Both the position numbers and the translations under genes were made by a program. From Neofamilia sp964346535 (GTDB lineage Bacteria > Bacillota > Clostridia > Tissierellales > Peptoniphilaceae), in assembly GCA_964346535.1 (NCBI GenBank), contig CAYFUN010000015.1, positions 1 through 28,665 on the forward strand: DNA of 28,665 nucleotides. The letters are read 5' to 3'. Shown here one piece after another: positions 16,086-23,580 of this stretch. The notes below the pieces were generated by a model, which did not search any database, was not told where the DNA came from, and saw only the letters and a program-made list of their open reading frames with translations. Numbering within the stretch: the first letter of the stretch is position 1; each line of letters begins with the position of its first letter.

Positions 16086-16965
16086 TTAAAATTAAAGATG
16101 CAGCTCCAATAATTCCTGCATTGTTTAAAAATTTAGCCTTTACTATTGGCATTTGGTCAAAGGAATTTATTTTTTCTTGGTAGACCCTTAAATAATCTTC
16201 CCACCAAATATGAGATGAATTAATTACTCCCCCGCCAACTATAAATACTTCTGGGTCAAAAAAGTTTTTAAAAGAAACTGTTACTGTTGCCAAGTCATCG
16301 ACAAATTTTTCTACAGTCATCTTTGCATAAGGGTCAGTTTTAAAGGATTCCATTATTTCAAAACCAGATTTTCTTTGGCCTGACAACTCAAAATACGTTT
16401 CTTCTAAACCTGTTCCGCCAACATATCTTTCTGTACACCCTCTCTGGCCGCATGCACAAAGTCTGCCATTTGGATAGAGAATTGTGTGACCTAGCTCTGA
16501 CGCCCTGTACTTGGATCCTCTAATAATGTGGTCCTTGTAAAAAATAAAGCCTCCAAGACCTGTTCCTAAAGTAATGGCCAAGGCAGAATCATAGCCCTTG
16601 CCTGCTCCAAGCCACATTTCACATAGGCCTGCACAGTTGGCATCATTGTCTATTTTAATTTTAAAATTTGGGTGAATGGCTTCTAATTCTTTTTTTATAT
16701 TCATACCAACCCAACCTTCAACATTGCCTCCAATGGTGAGAACCTTGCCTTCCTTGTAGTCAATGGTACCAGGTGAGCCTACTCCAACTCCTTCAATTGG
16801 CATGTCCTTTGCCAGCTCGCTTATTATATCGGCCATGGCTTTAATTACTTCTTTGTTTACCTTAGAAGTTTTAGTCGAAAGACTTTTAATGATTTTTCCA
16901 TTTTCATCAACTAGGCCACCTTTTAATCCTGTGCCACCTAGGTCAATTCCTATTGCATACTTCAT
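16072..16965 (-). CDS. ROK-family sugar kinase (probable glucokinase)
   Basis: A 297-residue ROK-family kinase. It has the N-terminal phosphate motif GIDLGGTGLKGGLVD, PGTIDYKEG, the catalytic DNDANCAG (the Asp base lies in this motif), and TLGTGLGGFIF. It also has the ROK zinc site: ELGHTI followed by CACGQRGCTE. The EGW motif after GGN is shared with glucokinases, so glucose is the likeliest substrate, although mannose, fructose or N-acetylmannosamine are not excluded. A GTG nine bases upstream is in frame, but it lies inside the AGGTGAT ribosome site that serves the ATG at 16963-16965, so the ATG is chosen. The gene starts one base after the nucleoside kinase stop. Confidence 0.9.
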   Translation of the reverse strand: MKYAIGIDLGGTGLKGGLVDENGKIIKSLSTKTSKVNKEVIKAMADIISELAKDMPIEGVGVGSPGTIDYKEGKVLTIGGNVEGWVGMNIKKELEAIHPNFKIKIDNDANCAGLCEMWLGAGKGYDSALAITLGTGLGGFIFYKDHIIRGSKYRASELGHTILYPNGRLCACGQRGCTERYVGGTGLEETYFELSGQRKSGFEIMESFKTDPYAKMTVEKFVDDLATVTVSFKNFFDPEVFIVGGGVINSSHIWWEDYLRVYQEKINSFDQMPIVKAKFLNNAGIIGAASLILNEYE

Positions 16966-16966
16966 A

Positions 16967-18595
16967 TTAATCACCTATAAACTCTCTTAGAAGAGATTCA
17001 CTGCTAACTAACTTATCGTCATCTATTGATACAACGTATTTTAAGGTTTCTAAAACATTTCTGGCTTCACTATAGTATTCAGAATCTTCTCCTATTGCTT
17101 CTAGCATTGGAACAATGTGTTTTTTTAATACTGCTGCCTCATAAGGGAGAGAAGAACTTATTAAAGTATCTGCCTTTTCCTGGAAGGGGAAAATATATTT
17201 TTCTTCAGCTTTGCCAATATTGTCCCACATTTTAAAAGTTTCCTCTACACTGTAGCCTCTAAAATTGTGGTCTCTAACACTTCTGCGAATTAGCCTTCCA
17301 TCTGTTGTTGAAACCCTGTTGTGGGAATCTAAGTTAACTTGGTTCAAGGCAGAAATATAAACCTTGTACTTATTTTTTTCTGGAATTAATTTTGATATTA
17401 AAGGATTAAGTGCATGAATTCCTTCAATCATAATAATTGTATGACCATCTGGAACAATTTCTTCGTCCTTGTACATACCAAGGCCAGTTAGAAAATCAAA
17501 TTCTCTCTTAAAAATTTTTTCTTGGTTTAATAGTCTATACATGTCCTTGTTAAAAAGATCAAGGTCTACTGCATAAGGCGACTCAAAATCAAATTCTCCA
17601 TTTTTGTCTAAAGGAGTTTTTTCCCTGTCAACAAAATAATCATCCATAGAAATCATAATAGTTGAATAGCCCAAGGCTTCTAAATAAATTTTCAGCTTGC
17701 CTGTAAAAGTAGTTTTGCCAGATGAAGTTGGACCTGAAATCAAAACCATTTTTATATCCTTGTCATTGTTTATTTTATTGGCTATGTCCATTATTTTTTT
17801 TGTAAAAATTGCGTCAGAGATTTGCATTATCTTTTTTCCTTGTCCTGATAAAATCTTTTCATTAATATCAGCAAGCTTATTTAGGCCCAATAGTTTATAG
17901 TGGTCAGTTGAATCTTGGAAGACCTTGGCAAGCTTTGGCATCTCCTTATAGTTTTCAGCATCAAAATTGTTTTTAATATTAGGAGAAATTAAAAGTAGGC
18001 CTGGATAATAGTTCATTAGCTTGTAGCTAGAAATATAGCCAGTTGTTGGTGCTAAAATTGAATAGTTAATGTCAATTAGTTCTTGGCACTGGCAAATTCC
18101 AACATCAATGTCCTCTTCGATTGTAGATAGAAGTCTTATTATCTCTGGATTTTTGTCCTTAAAAATTTCTATTGCCTCATTTTTTGAAACAGTATAGGTT
18201 TTAATTTCATAGTCAGCTGCTATGATTTCGTCCATCTCTCTTTTTATATTATCAATTTCTTCTATTGTAAGTCCTTGTCTATTTGCAAAGTCAATATAAA
18301 GACCCGCTCCTATATAGTGGTTAAGGTCAGCTTCTATTTTTGGATAAAGACGGTTTAAGGCCATGGCAAAAACTAAGCTTAGGGTTTTTGTATAAGTTCT
18401 GTTGCCCCACTTATAAGAAATATCTAAAAATTCTACGTCCTTATTATTTTCTACTTCTTCTCTTAGACCAACAATTTTATTGCCGCTTTTTGCAACTGGA
18501 TATTTTTTGTAGTTGTCTATCTTATTTTTTGCAAAATCATAATAAGTCTTTGCAGAAGTTTTAATCTCCTCAGCTGAAAATTTAATTTTCTTCAT
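16967..18595 (-). CDS. Nucleoside (uridine-type) kinase with ThrRS-like N-terminal domain
   Basis: A 542-residue two-part protein. The N-terminal ~200 residues resemble the second additional (editing) domain of threonyl-tRNA synthetase: ALNRLYP, YIGAGLYIDF and an EEIDNIKREM-type helix followed by VSKNEAIEIF. The editing histidines are not evident. The C-terminal half is a P-loop kinase: GPTSSGKTT with K294, then ISMDDYFVDREKTPLD, DFESPYAVD, MIEGIHALNP and RLIRRSVRDHNFRG, all uridine kinase/phosphoribulokinase-type motifs. Fusions of this kind are known in clostridia and Thermotogae as nucleoside kinases; the role of the first domain is unclear. AAGGAG supports the start. The gene overlaps the RluA-family gene by 14 bases. 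Confidence 0.9.
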   Translation of the reverse strand: MKKIKFSAEEIKTSAKTYYDFAKNKIDNYKKYPVAKSGNKIVGLREEVENNKDVEFLDISYKWGNRTYTKTLSLVFAMALNRLYPKIEADLNHYIGAGLYIDFANRQGLTIEEIDNIKREMDEIIAADYEIKTYTVSKNEAIEIFKDKNPEIIRLLSTIEEDIDVGICQCQELIDINYSILAPTTGYISSYKLMNYYPGLLLISPNIKNNFDAENYKEMPKLAKVFQDSTDHYKLLGLNKLADINEKILSGQGKKIMQISDAIFTKKIMDIANKINNDKDIKMVLISGPTSSGKTTFTGKLKIYLEALGYSTIMISMDDYFVDREKTPLDKNGEFDFESPYAVDLDLFNKDMYRLLNQEKIFKREFDFLTGLGMYKDEEIVPDGHTIIMIEGIHALNPLISKLIPEKNKYKVYISALNQVNLDSHNRVSTTDGRLIRRSVRDHNFRGYSVEETFKMWDNIGKAEEKYIFPFQEKADTLISSSLPYEAAVLKKHIVPMLEAIGEDSEYYSEARNVLETLKYVVSIDDDKLVSSESLLREFIGD

Positions 18596-19565
18596 ATATT
18601 TCTCCTTTAATAATTCTATTTAAAATCTCAGTATTTTCTATTTCTATAACCATTCCATTTAAATATTCAAAGTCACCCTCAAAGCCATTAAAAATTAATT
18701 TATAGCAGTGAAGTAGTTGGTTGTTAAGGCCGTACTTGTCTTTAAAATACTTATTGACCCTAGGAATGCCATATTTTCTATCTCCAACTAAGGGCATTTT
18801 TAAATAAGCAAGATGAGCCCTAATTTGGTGGGTTCTTCCTGTTATTAAGTCTATTTCTAGGAGACTGTACTTGTCCCCTGCCTGCAATGACTTATAACCA
18901 GTTACAACTTCTTTACTTGCTTCAGTCTTATTTTTAGAAATTCTAACTTGGTTGTCCTTGTTTTCTAGCTTTTCAAAGTAAGCTCTTTCGACTTTTTCCC
19001 CTTGAACCTTGCCTACCACTATTGTCTTATAAAATTTTTCCAAATTGTTCGCTCTTTGAACCCTATTTAATTCTTGCAAGGCGGCGTAAGTTTTGGTTCC
19101 AATAATTAGGCCAGATGTATTTCTATCTAGCCTATTTGCAAGAGCTGGTGTAAAAGTAGAAGATCTTTTAGCTTGGTAGTCGCCTTTTTTTATTAAATAA
19201 GAGATCATTCCATCAACTAAATTTTCTTCCCTATAATTCTTTTTAGCCGCGTGAGAAAGAAGACCAGCTTCTTTGTTCATCACTATTATATTTTCATCTT
19301 CATAAATGACATTTATTTGAACCTTTGACCTAGGAGTTTTTTCTTGAGTTTTAAATTTTTCTATAGTCTCATCAGAAAAATAAATTTTTATTACATCACC
19401 TTCTGCTAAAATATATTTTTCGTTAACTTTTTTATCGTTGACTACTATATTCTTTTTCCTAAGCTGTTTGTACAAAAAAGACAGCGATGCATTTCCTAAA
19501 AGTTTTCTAAGGTACCTATCTATTCTCTGATCTTTTTGATCTTCGTTAATTATTATTTCTTTCAT
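18582..19565 (-). CDS. RluA-family 23S rRNA/tRNA pseudouridine synthase
   Basis: A 327-residue pseudouridine synthase. An N-terminal S4 RNA-binding domain (about residues 13-62; QRIDRYLRKLLG and LAEGDVIKIYF) is followed by the catalytic domain. That domain has NRLDRNTSGL with the nucleophile D147, a YKTIVVGKV strand, the GRTHQIRAHLAYL motif and PLVGDRKYG. This architecture matches RluC/RluD-type enzymes acting on 23S rRNA, but the exact uridine cannot be told from sequence. GGGTGG upstream marks the start, ten bases after the queT stop. Confidence 0.92.
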   Translation of the reverse strand: MKEIIINEDQKDQRIDRYLRKLLGNASLSFLYKQLRKKNIVVNDKKVNEKYILAEGDVIKIYFSDETIEKFKTQEKTPRSKVQINVIYEDENIIVMNKEAGLLSHAAKKNYREENLVDGMISYLIKKGDYQAKRSSTFTPALANRLDRNTSGLIIGTKTYAALQELNRVQRANNLEKFYKTIVVGKVQGEKVERAYFEKLENKDNQVRISKNKTEASKEVVTGYKSLQAGDKYSLLEIDLITGRTHQIRAHLAYLKMPLVGDRKYGIPRVNKYFKDKYGLNNQLLHCYKLIFNGFEGDFEYLNGMVIEIENTEILNRIIKGEIYEEN

Positions 19566-19575
19566 ATGCCACCCT

Positions 19576-20028
19576 TTAATCCATAATTATTTCTTCTAAT
19601 TGCTTTAGGCTAAAAATATAAACTCCAACATTTGTTATTATTAGCTGGCTAAGACTTATTGAAATAAAAGAAAGCCAAAAATTTAAGCCAGATGTATAAT
19701 ACAAGGCCAAGCCAACAATAAGCCCAGATACTAAAGAAAAAATTGCTGCATTTATATGTTTGTTATCTATATACTTGGAAATAGCATAAGTTATTGCTGC
19801 ACAAGAAATCCCAACTCCAATGTCAATTATGCCAAGTGGTGAAAAAATATTGGCAAGGCCTGCTGCCAAAATAAAAGTTCCAACATATTTCCTATTAAAA
19901 AATGGAATTACTGACATGGCCTCTCCTATTCTAAATTGGATCATCCCAAAGCCAATTGGGTTTATATTTATTAAAATAAAATAGATTCCTATTAAAATTG
20001 CTTTTTTTGTTAAATCTTTTATCTCCAT
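19576..20028 (-). CDS. queT: QueT-family queuosine-precursor transporter
   Basis: A 150-residue integral membrane protein with about five hydrophobic helices. GMIQFRIGEAMSVIPFF is the QueT signature (QFR-x-GEA/SEA followed by a proline-rich helix), and NIFSPLGIIDIGVG matches the second conserved stretch. QueT proteins are substrate-binding S-components of energy-coupling-factor transporters for queuosine precursors such as preQ0/preQ1 or queuine. No ECF ATPase or T-component lies nearby, so a shared module elsewhere is expected. AAGGAG supports the start. The leader shows no preQ1 riboswitch that I can recognise. It is the first gene of the long leftward string that ends with addA. Confidence 0.85.
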   Translation of the reverse strand: MEIKDLTKKAILIGIYFILININPIGFGMIQFRIGEAMSVIPFFNRKYVGTFILAAGLANIFSPLGIIDIGVGISCAAITYAISKYIDNKHINAAIFSLVSGLIVGLALYYTSGLNFWLSFISISLSQLIITNVGVYIFSLKQLEEIIMD

Positions 20029-20149
20029 TAAGTTCTCCTTTTATCTATCACTTTTATAATACCCCAAAGATTTTTTCTATAAATAAAAACTTCTCTTTTA
20101 AAACTTTCTATGAAAATTAAAAAATTTTAGTGTAAATTCAGTCTTTCTT

Positions 20150-20198
20150 TTTACTTTAAGATAAAATGTGATAAAATACTTATTGTATTAATTATAAT
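20150..20198 (+). promoter_or_regulatory. Candidate promoter region of the MltG-like gene
   Basis: Two overlapping possibilities lie upstream of the rightward gene: TTTACT (20150-20155), 16 bases, TAAAAT (20172-20177); and a perfect TATAAT at 20193-20198 with no good -35. I cannot choose between them. The region also has to hold the leftward promoter for queT, which I could not place. Confidence 0.35.
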
Positions 20199-20239
20199 GT
20201 AACTTTAAAGAAAATTCACTTTAATTTGAAAGGATAAAA

Positions 20240-20992
20240 ATGAAAAATATATTTAATAAGTTCTTAGACATTCTTAGCTATATATTTTCAAAGCTATCGT
20301 ATGTAATAATTATAGCAGTTTTAGGATTGTTTGTTTTTTCAAAACTAAATAATCTATTTGATGTTGGGATAATTGATAAGGAAAATTTTATAAGCAAAAA
20401 ACTTAATTTAAATAGCCAAGAAGAAGTTGTAGACCTTAGTCCTGCAAAAATTATTTACAAGGGCGGCAGACCTAGCGAACAACAAATCCAAGCTGAAGAA
20501 GACTTTTTAAAATCAAAGGGAACAATAGTTTCTTTTGAAATTCAGCCCAACCAAAGCGTAGACGAAATTTGTCAAAATATTTTAGCGGCTGGTCTTATTG
20601 AAGACAGCTCTGCCTTTAAACAAATGTTAGAGTCAACTAAGCTGATAGACAAAATTGAACCAGGTACCTACGAGGTTCCAGCAGATATTTTAAATAGAGA
20701 TTTAATATCAGAAATAACTCATACTGAAGTAGTTAATGAAAATATTTCTTCAAAGAATACTAAAAAAGAAGAGACTATAGATTTAGTTTCTTTTGAAATA
20801 AAAGAGGAAGACGGACCAATTGAAGTATCCAATACACTTAAAGAAGTTGGTCTAATCCAAGATACCACAACTTTTATAAATCTCTTAGAAGATGCAAATC
20901 TTTTAGATGAAATAAAACCTGGCAAGTATAGGCTTCCAAAAAATATTAAAAACATAGACTTAATAGAGTCTATTACACTAAATGACCATTAA
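20240..20992 (+). CDS. Membrane-anchored protein with two MltG-type LysM-like subdomains
   Basis: A 250-residue protein with one N-terminal membrane helix (about 17-36) and an outside-facing region. It contains two tandem 64-residue repeats, 97-160 and 183-246, that align without gaps. Each starts VSFEI, has a (G)LI(E/Q)D segment and ends with GTYEVP or GKYRLP followed by DLI-x-(E/S)IT. This is the pattern of the N-terminal LysM-like subdomain of the septal transglycosylase MltG (YceG). The catalytic YceG domain and its Glu are absent, and the length is far below the ~340 of MltG. It is more likely a peptidoglycan-binding or regulatory protein than an enzyme. AAAGGA precedes the ATG. It is monocistronic, divergent from queT. 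Confidence 0.8.
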   Translation: MKNIFNKFLDILSYIFSKLSYVIIIAVLGLFVFSKLNNLFDVGIIDKENFISKKLNLNSQEEVVDLSPAKIIYKGGRPSEQQIQAEEDFLKSKGTIVSFEIQPNQSVDEICQNILAAGLIEDSSAFKQMLESTKLIDKIEPGTYEVPADILNRDLISEITHTEVVNENISSKNTKKEETIDLVSFEIKEEDGPIEVSNTLKEVGLIQDTTTFINLLEDANLLDEIKPGKYRLPKNIKNIDLIESITLNDH

Positions 20993-20993
20993 A

Positions 20994-21030
20994 AAAACTT
21001 CTGCTTAAGAATTACTTAGGCAGAAGTTTT
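20994..21030. terminator. Bidirectional terminator between the MltG-like gene and pncB
   Basis: A 16-bp stem with one wobble (20994-21009 with 21015-21030), loop AATTA, and T runs on both strands. It serves the two convergent genes that end at 20992 and 21034. Confidence 0.9.
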
Positions 21031-21033
21031 TCT

Positions 21034-22473
21034 TTATCTTTTTTTCTTTAATAAATCATCTTTTAAAGTCCAAAGGTCTAAACTTAAGTCGACATAATAT
21101 TCATGAGGATATTCTAATCTTTTTTGTTCTTCCCAAAGTCTAGCAACTGATTTTTCAGATTTCTCCTTTATTTGATCAAGGCTTGGAAGCTTATAAACTA
21201 ACTTTCCATCCTTATAAATTCTCTTTAACATTTTTACTGCTTGATAGTCAGTAAGGGTTCTTCTCTTCCAGGTAAAGTTTGGATGAAAAATTTCAACAGA
21301 GTCTGTATTCTCGTATTTTTCATCATGGAGGCAAACAAGATCAGCAAGTGGTGCGCCGTCTTTATTTGAATAAAACCTATAGACTTGTTTAAAACCAGGA
21401 GTTGTAATTTTCTCTACATTTTCACTAATTTTAATTTTTGGAATAATTTCTCCATCTTTTTCAACAGCCACAAGTTTATAAACTCCACCAAAAACTGGGT
21501 CGCTTTTTGCAGTTATTAGTCTCTCTCCTACTCCAAAAGAATCAATTTGGGCTCCTTGGTCTAAAAGGGATTTGATTATTTTTTCGTCTAAGGAATTTGA
21601 AACCATAATCTTTACATCTTCATAGCCATGAGCATCAAGAGTTTTTCTTATTTGCTTACTTAGATAAGCAATGTCTCCGCTGTCAATTCTAACTCCAGTT
21701 GGTCTATGACCACTAGGAACGACTATTTCATCGAAAACTTTAATGGCATTAGGAAGGCCTTCTTTTAATACATCATAGGTGTCAATTAAAAGATTGCAGT
21801 TCTCTGGATAAGTTTCAGCATAGGCCTTAAAGGCTTCGTATTCGCTGTCAAAAAATTGAACCCAAGAGTGGGCCATTGTTCCTAATGCTGGTATATCAAA
21901 CATCTTGCCAGCTAAAGTATTAGAAGTTCCAATAGCTCCTCCAATATAAGATGCCCTCGCCCCATAAAGTGAAGCAGAATAACCTTGGGCCCTTCTTGAA
22001 CCAAACTCTGAAACAGCCCTGCCTTCAGCAGCGTTTACAATTCTTCTCGTCTTTGTGGCTATTAGAGACTGGTGGTTAAGAGTAAGTAAAATCAGGGTCT
22101 CCATTAGCTGAACTTGAATAATCGGTCCTCTTATAATCATTAGTGGTTCATTTGGATAAACAGTTTCTCCTTCTTCAAAGGACCAAATGTCACATTTAAA
22201 TTCAAAGTTTTTCAAATAATCTAAATATTCTTCAGAAAGATTGTGATTTTCTCTTAGATAAGAAATTTCATCTTCATCAAAGGATAAATTTTCAATATAG
22301 TCTACAACATTTTCTAAGCCTGCAAAAATTGCATAGCCGCCATCGTCTGGAATTCTTCTAAAGTAGACATCAAAATAAACTATGGTATCTTCGTGTCCTG
22401 TTTGTAAAAAGCCATTGCCCATAGATAGTTCATAGAAGTCAGTTAGTAAATTAAGTTTGTTTAAGTCTTTCAT
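21034..22473 (-). CDS. pncB: Nicotinate phosphoribosyltransferase
   Basis: A 479-residue NAPRTase that makes nicotinate mononucleotide from nicotinate and PRPP in the NAD salvage (Preiss-Handler) pathway. Family motifs: LLTDFYELSMGNGFL at the N terminus, SEFGSRRAQGYSA, IGGAIGTSNT, the GTMAHSWVQ motif with the phospho-accepting His region, LIDTYDVLKEG, VRIDSGDIAYLSKQ, and SFGVGERLIT. The frame can start at a GTG two codons earlier, but GGAG lies seven bases before the ATG at 22471-22473 and would touch the GTG, so the ATG is used. It is separate from murI, whose terminator lies between them. Confidence 0.95.
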   Translation of the reverse strand: MKDLNKLNLLTDFYELSMGNGFLQTGHEDTIVYFDVYFRRIPDDGGYAIFAGLENVVDYIENLSFDEDEISYLRENHNLSEEYLDYLKNFEFKCDIWSFEEGETVYPNEPLMIIRGPIIQVQLMETLILLTLNHQSLIATKTRRIVNAAEGRAVSEFGSRRAQGYSASLYGARASYIGGAIGTSNTLAGKMFDIPALGTMAHSWVQFFDSEYEAFKAYAETYPENCNLLIDTYDVLKEGLPNAIKVFDEIVVPSGHRPTGVRIDSGDIAYLSKQIRKTLDAHGYEDVKIMVSNSLDEKIIKSLLDQGAQIDSFGVGERLITAKSDPVFGGVYKLVAVEKDGEIIPKIKISENVEKITTPGFKQVYRFYSNKDGAPLADLVCLHDEKYENTDSVEIFHPNFTWKRRTLTDYQAVKMLKRIYKDGKLVYKLPSLDQIKEKSEKSVARLWEEQKRLEYPHEYYVDLSLDLWTLKDDLLKKKR

Positions 22474-22499
22474 TTTCACTCTCCTCTTTTCATAAATAA

Positions 22500-22505
22500 A
22501 TTATA
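22500..22505 (-). promoter_or_regulatory. Candidate -10 box of pncB
   Basis: A perfect TATAAT on the minus strand about 27 bases before the pncB ATG. The matching -35 region (CTGTTA, 17 bases further) is weak and falls in the murI terminator. Confidence 0.35.
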
Positions 22506-22516
22506 CAACACATTAT

Positions 22517-22547
22517 AAAAAATAACAGCCTCAATAGAGAAGCTGCT
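22517..22547 (-). terminator. Terminator of murI
   Basis: On the minus strand a stem AGCAGC(TT)CTC / GAGGCTGTT with a two-base bulge, one wobble and a TATT loop is followed by ATTTTTTAT. It lies about 85 bases after the murI stop. Confidence 0.6.
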
Positions 22548-22632
22548 AATTTATCAAATAATATATTGATTCTATGTGATTTTATTAAAGTATTAAGTAA
22601 GTCTTACAAGGCTTGTAAATTAATATAATATC

Positions 22633-23430
22633 TTATAAGTTTTTCACTTGATCAATTGTCAAAGTATCTCCTAATATTACATTGCCAATTTTCTTATATG
22701 ATTCTGTATCACCTGAAGTAAAAAATTCTACCTGACCTTGGCCTTTTTCTTTAGTTAACATACCTTCCCTATCAAGTTCAGCCTTAATTATCTCAGCACA
22801 TTTTTTCGCTGGATCAATAATTTTTATGTCCTTGCCCTTTTCCTTGTAATAATCTACGACAAAGTCTTGTAAAACTGGAAAATGAGTACAGGATAACATA
22901 ACTCCATCAGGATCAATTTTTGCTTGGTCTAAGTAAGAGTAGACAATTTTTCTGCCTTCTTCACTGTGACCTAGGCCATTTTCAACTGCTAAAACCATTT
23001 TTGGCGCTCCAAGGCCTTCAACTTCAATAGAAGGCTTGCCTTCCTTTAATAATTTTTGTATAAGTCCTGACCTTATAGTCGCATCAGTGGCAAGTACTAA
23101 AACCTTTTCCAGGTTATTTTCTAAGGCCGACATTACTCCAGGTTCAATAACTCCTACAACAGGAATATCAGTTGACCTTGAAATTTTGTCTAAAGAATAA
23201 ACAGTAGCAGTATTGCAGGCTATAACAAAGGCCTTTAAGCCCATTTTTTCTAGTCTTTTAAAAGCTGAATAAGAAAGACTTTCGATTTCTTCCCCAGGTC
23301 TAGTCCCATAGGGAACGTTTTTCGTATCTCCAAAAATACAAAAGTCTTCATCAGGCATTGCCTTATATAATTCTTTTAAAACAGTAAGCCCTCCTAAACC
23401 ACTGTCAAAAACTCCGATTTTTTTATTCAT
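22633..23430 (-). CDS. murI: Glutamate racemase
   Basis: A 265-residue racemase that supplies D-glutamate for peptidoglycan. The two catalytic cysteines are present: C72 in IACNTATV and C181 in LSCTHFPVL. The substrate-binding GVFDSGLGGLTVL (6-18), GDTKNVPYG and GVIEPG are also intact. Length is normal and there is no N-terminal regulatory extension. GGGAGGG upstream marks the start. It is a monocistronic gene, divergent from guaA, with an extended -10 promoter just upstream. Confidence 0.96.
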   Translation of the reverse strand: MNKKIGVFDSGLGGLTVLKELYKAMPDEDFCIFGDTKNVPYGTRPGEEIESLSYSAFKRLEKMGLKAFVIACNTATVYSLDKISRSTDIPVVGVIEPGVMSALENNLEKVLVLATDATIRSGLIQKLLKEGKPSIEVEGLGAPKMVLAVENGLGHSEEGRKIVYSYLDQAKIDPDGVMLSCTHFPVLQDFVVDYYKEKGKDIKIIDPAKKCAEIIKAELDREGMLTKEKGQGQVEFFTSGDTESYKKIGNVILGDTLTIDQVKNL

Positions 23431-23457
23431 ACATACCCTCCCTTTCTTACATATCCT

Positions 23458-23466
23458 ATTATAACA
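23458..23466 (-). promoter_or_regulatory. Extended -10 promoter of murI
   Basis: TGTTATAAT on the minus strand (TGn directly before a perfect -10), about 27 bases upstream of the murI ATG. No recognisable -35 is seen, as is usual for extended -10 promoters. Confidence 0.55.
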
Positions 23467-23523
23467 AAGAAAAGCAAGTATATTTCAGAAAAGTGAAAAT
23501 TTTTTTAAAACTTTTTCGACTTA

Positions 23524-23552
23524 TTGAAAGAAGAAAAATAAAGTGATAAGAT
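23524..23552 (+). promoter_or_regulatory. Promoter of guaA
   Basis: TTGAAA (23524-23529), a 17-base spacer and TAAGAT (23547-23552). The leader would be only about 20 bases, with AGGAGG at 23570-23575, leaving no room for a purine riboswitch. Confidence 0.6.
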
Positions 23553-23580
23553 TGTAAATATAAATACTTAGGAGGTTTAA

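Noticed and set aside
20029..20110. preQ1 riboswitch upstream of queT
   Set aside because: The short leader contains no recognisable preQ1 aptamer stem or its A-rich tail, although such riboswitches often precede queT.
23552..23580. Purine (guanine/xanthine) riboswitch before guaA
   Set aside because: The predicted leader is only about 20 bases, far too short for an aptamer.
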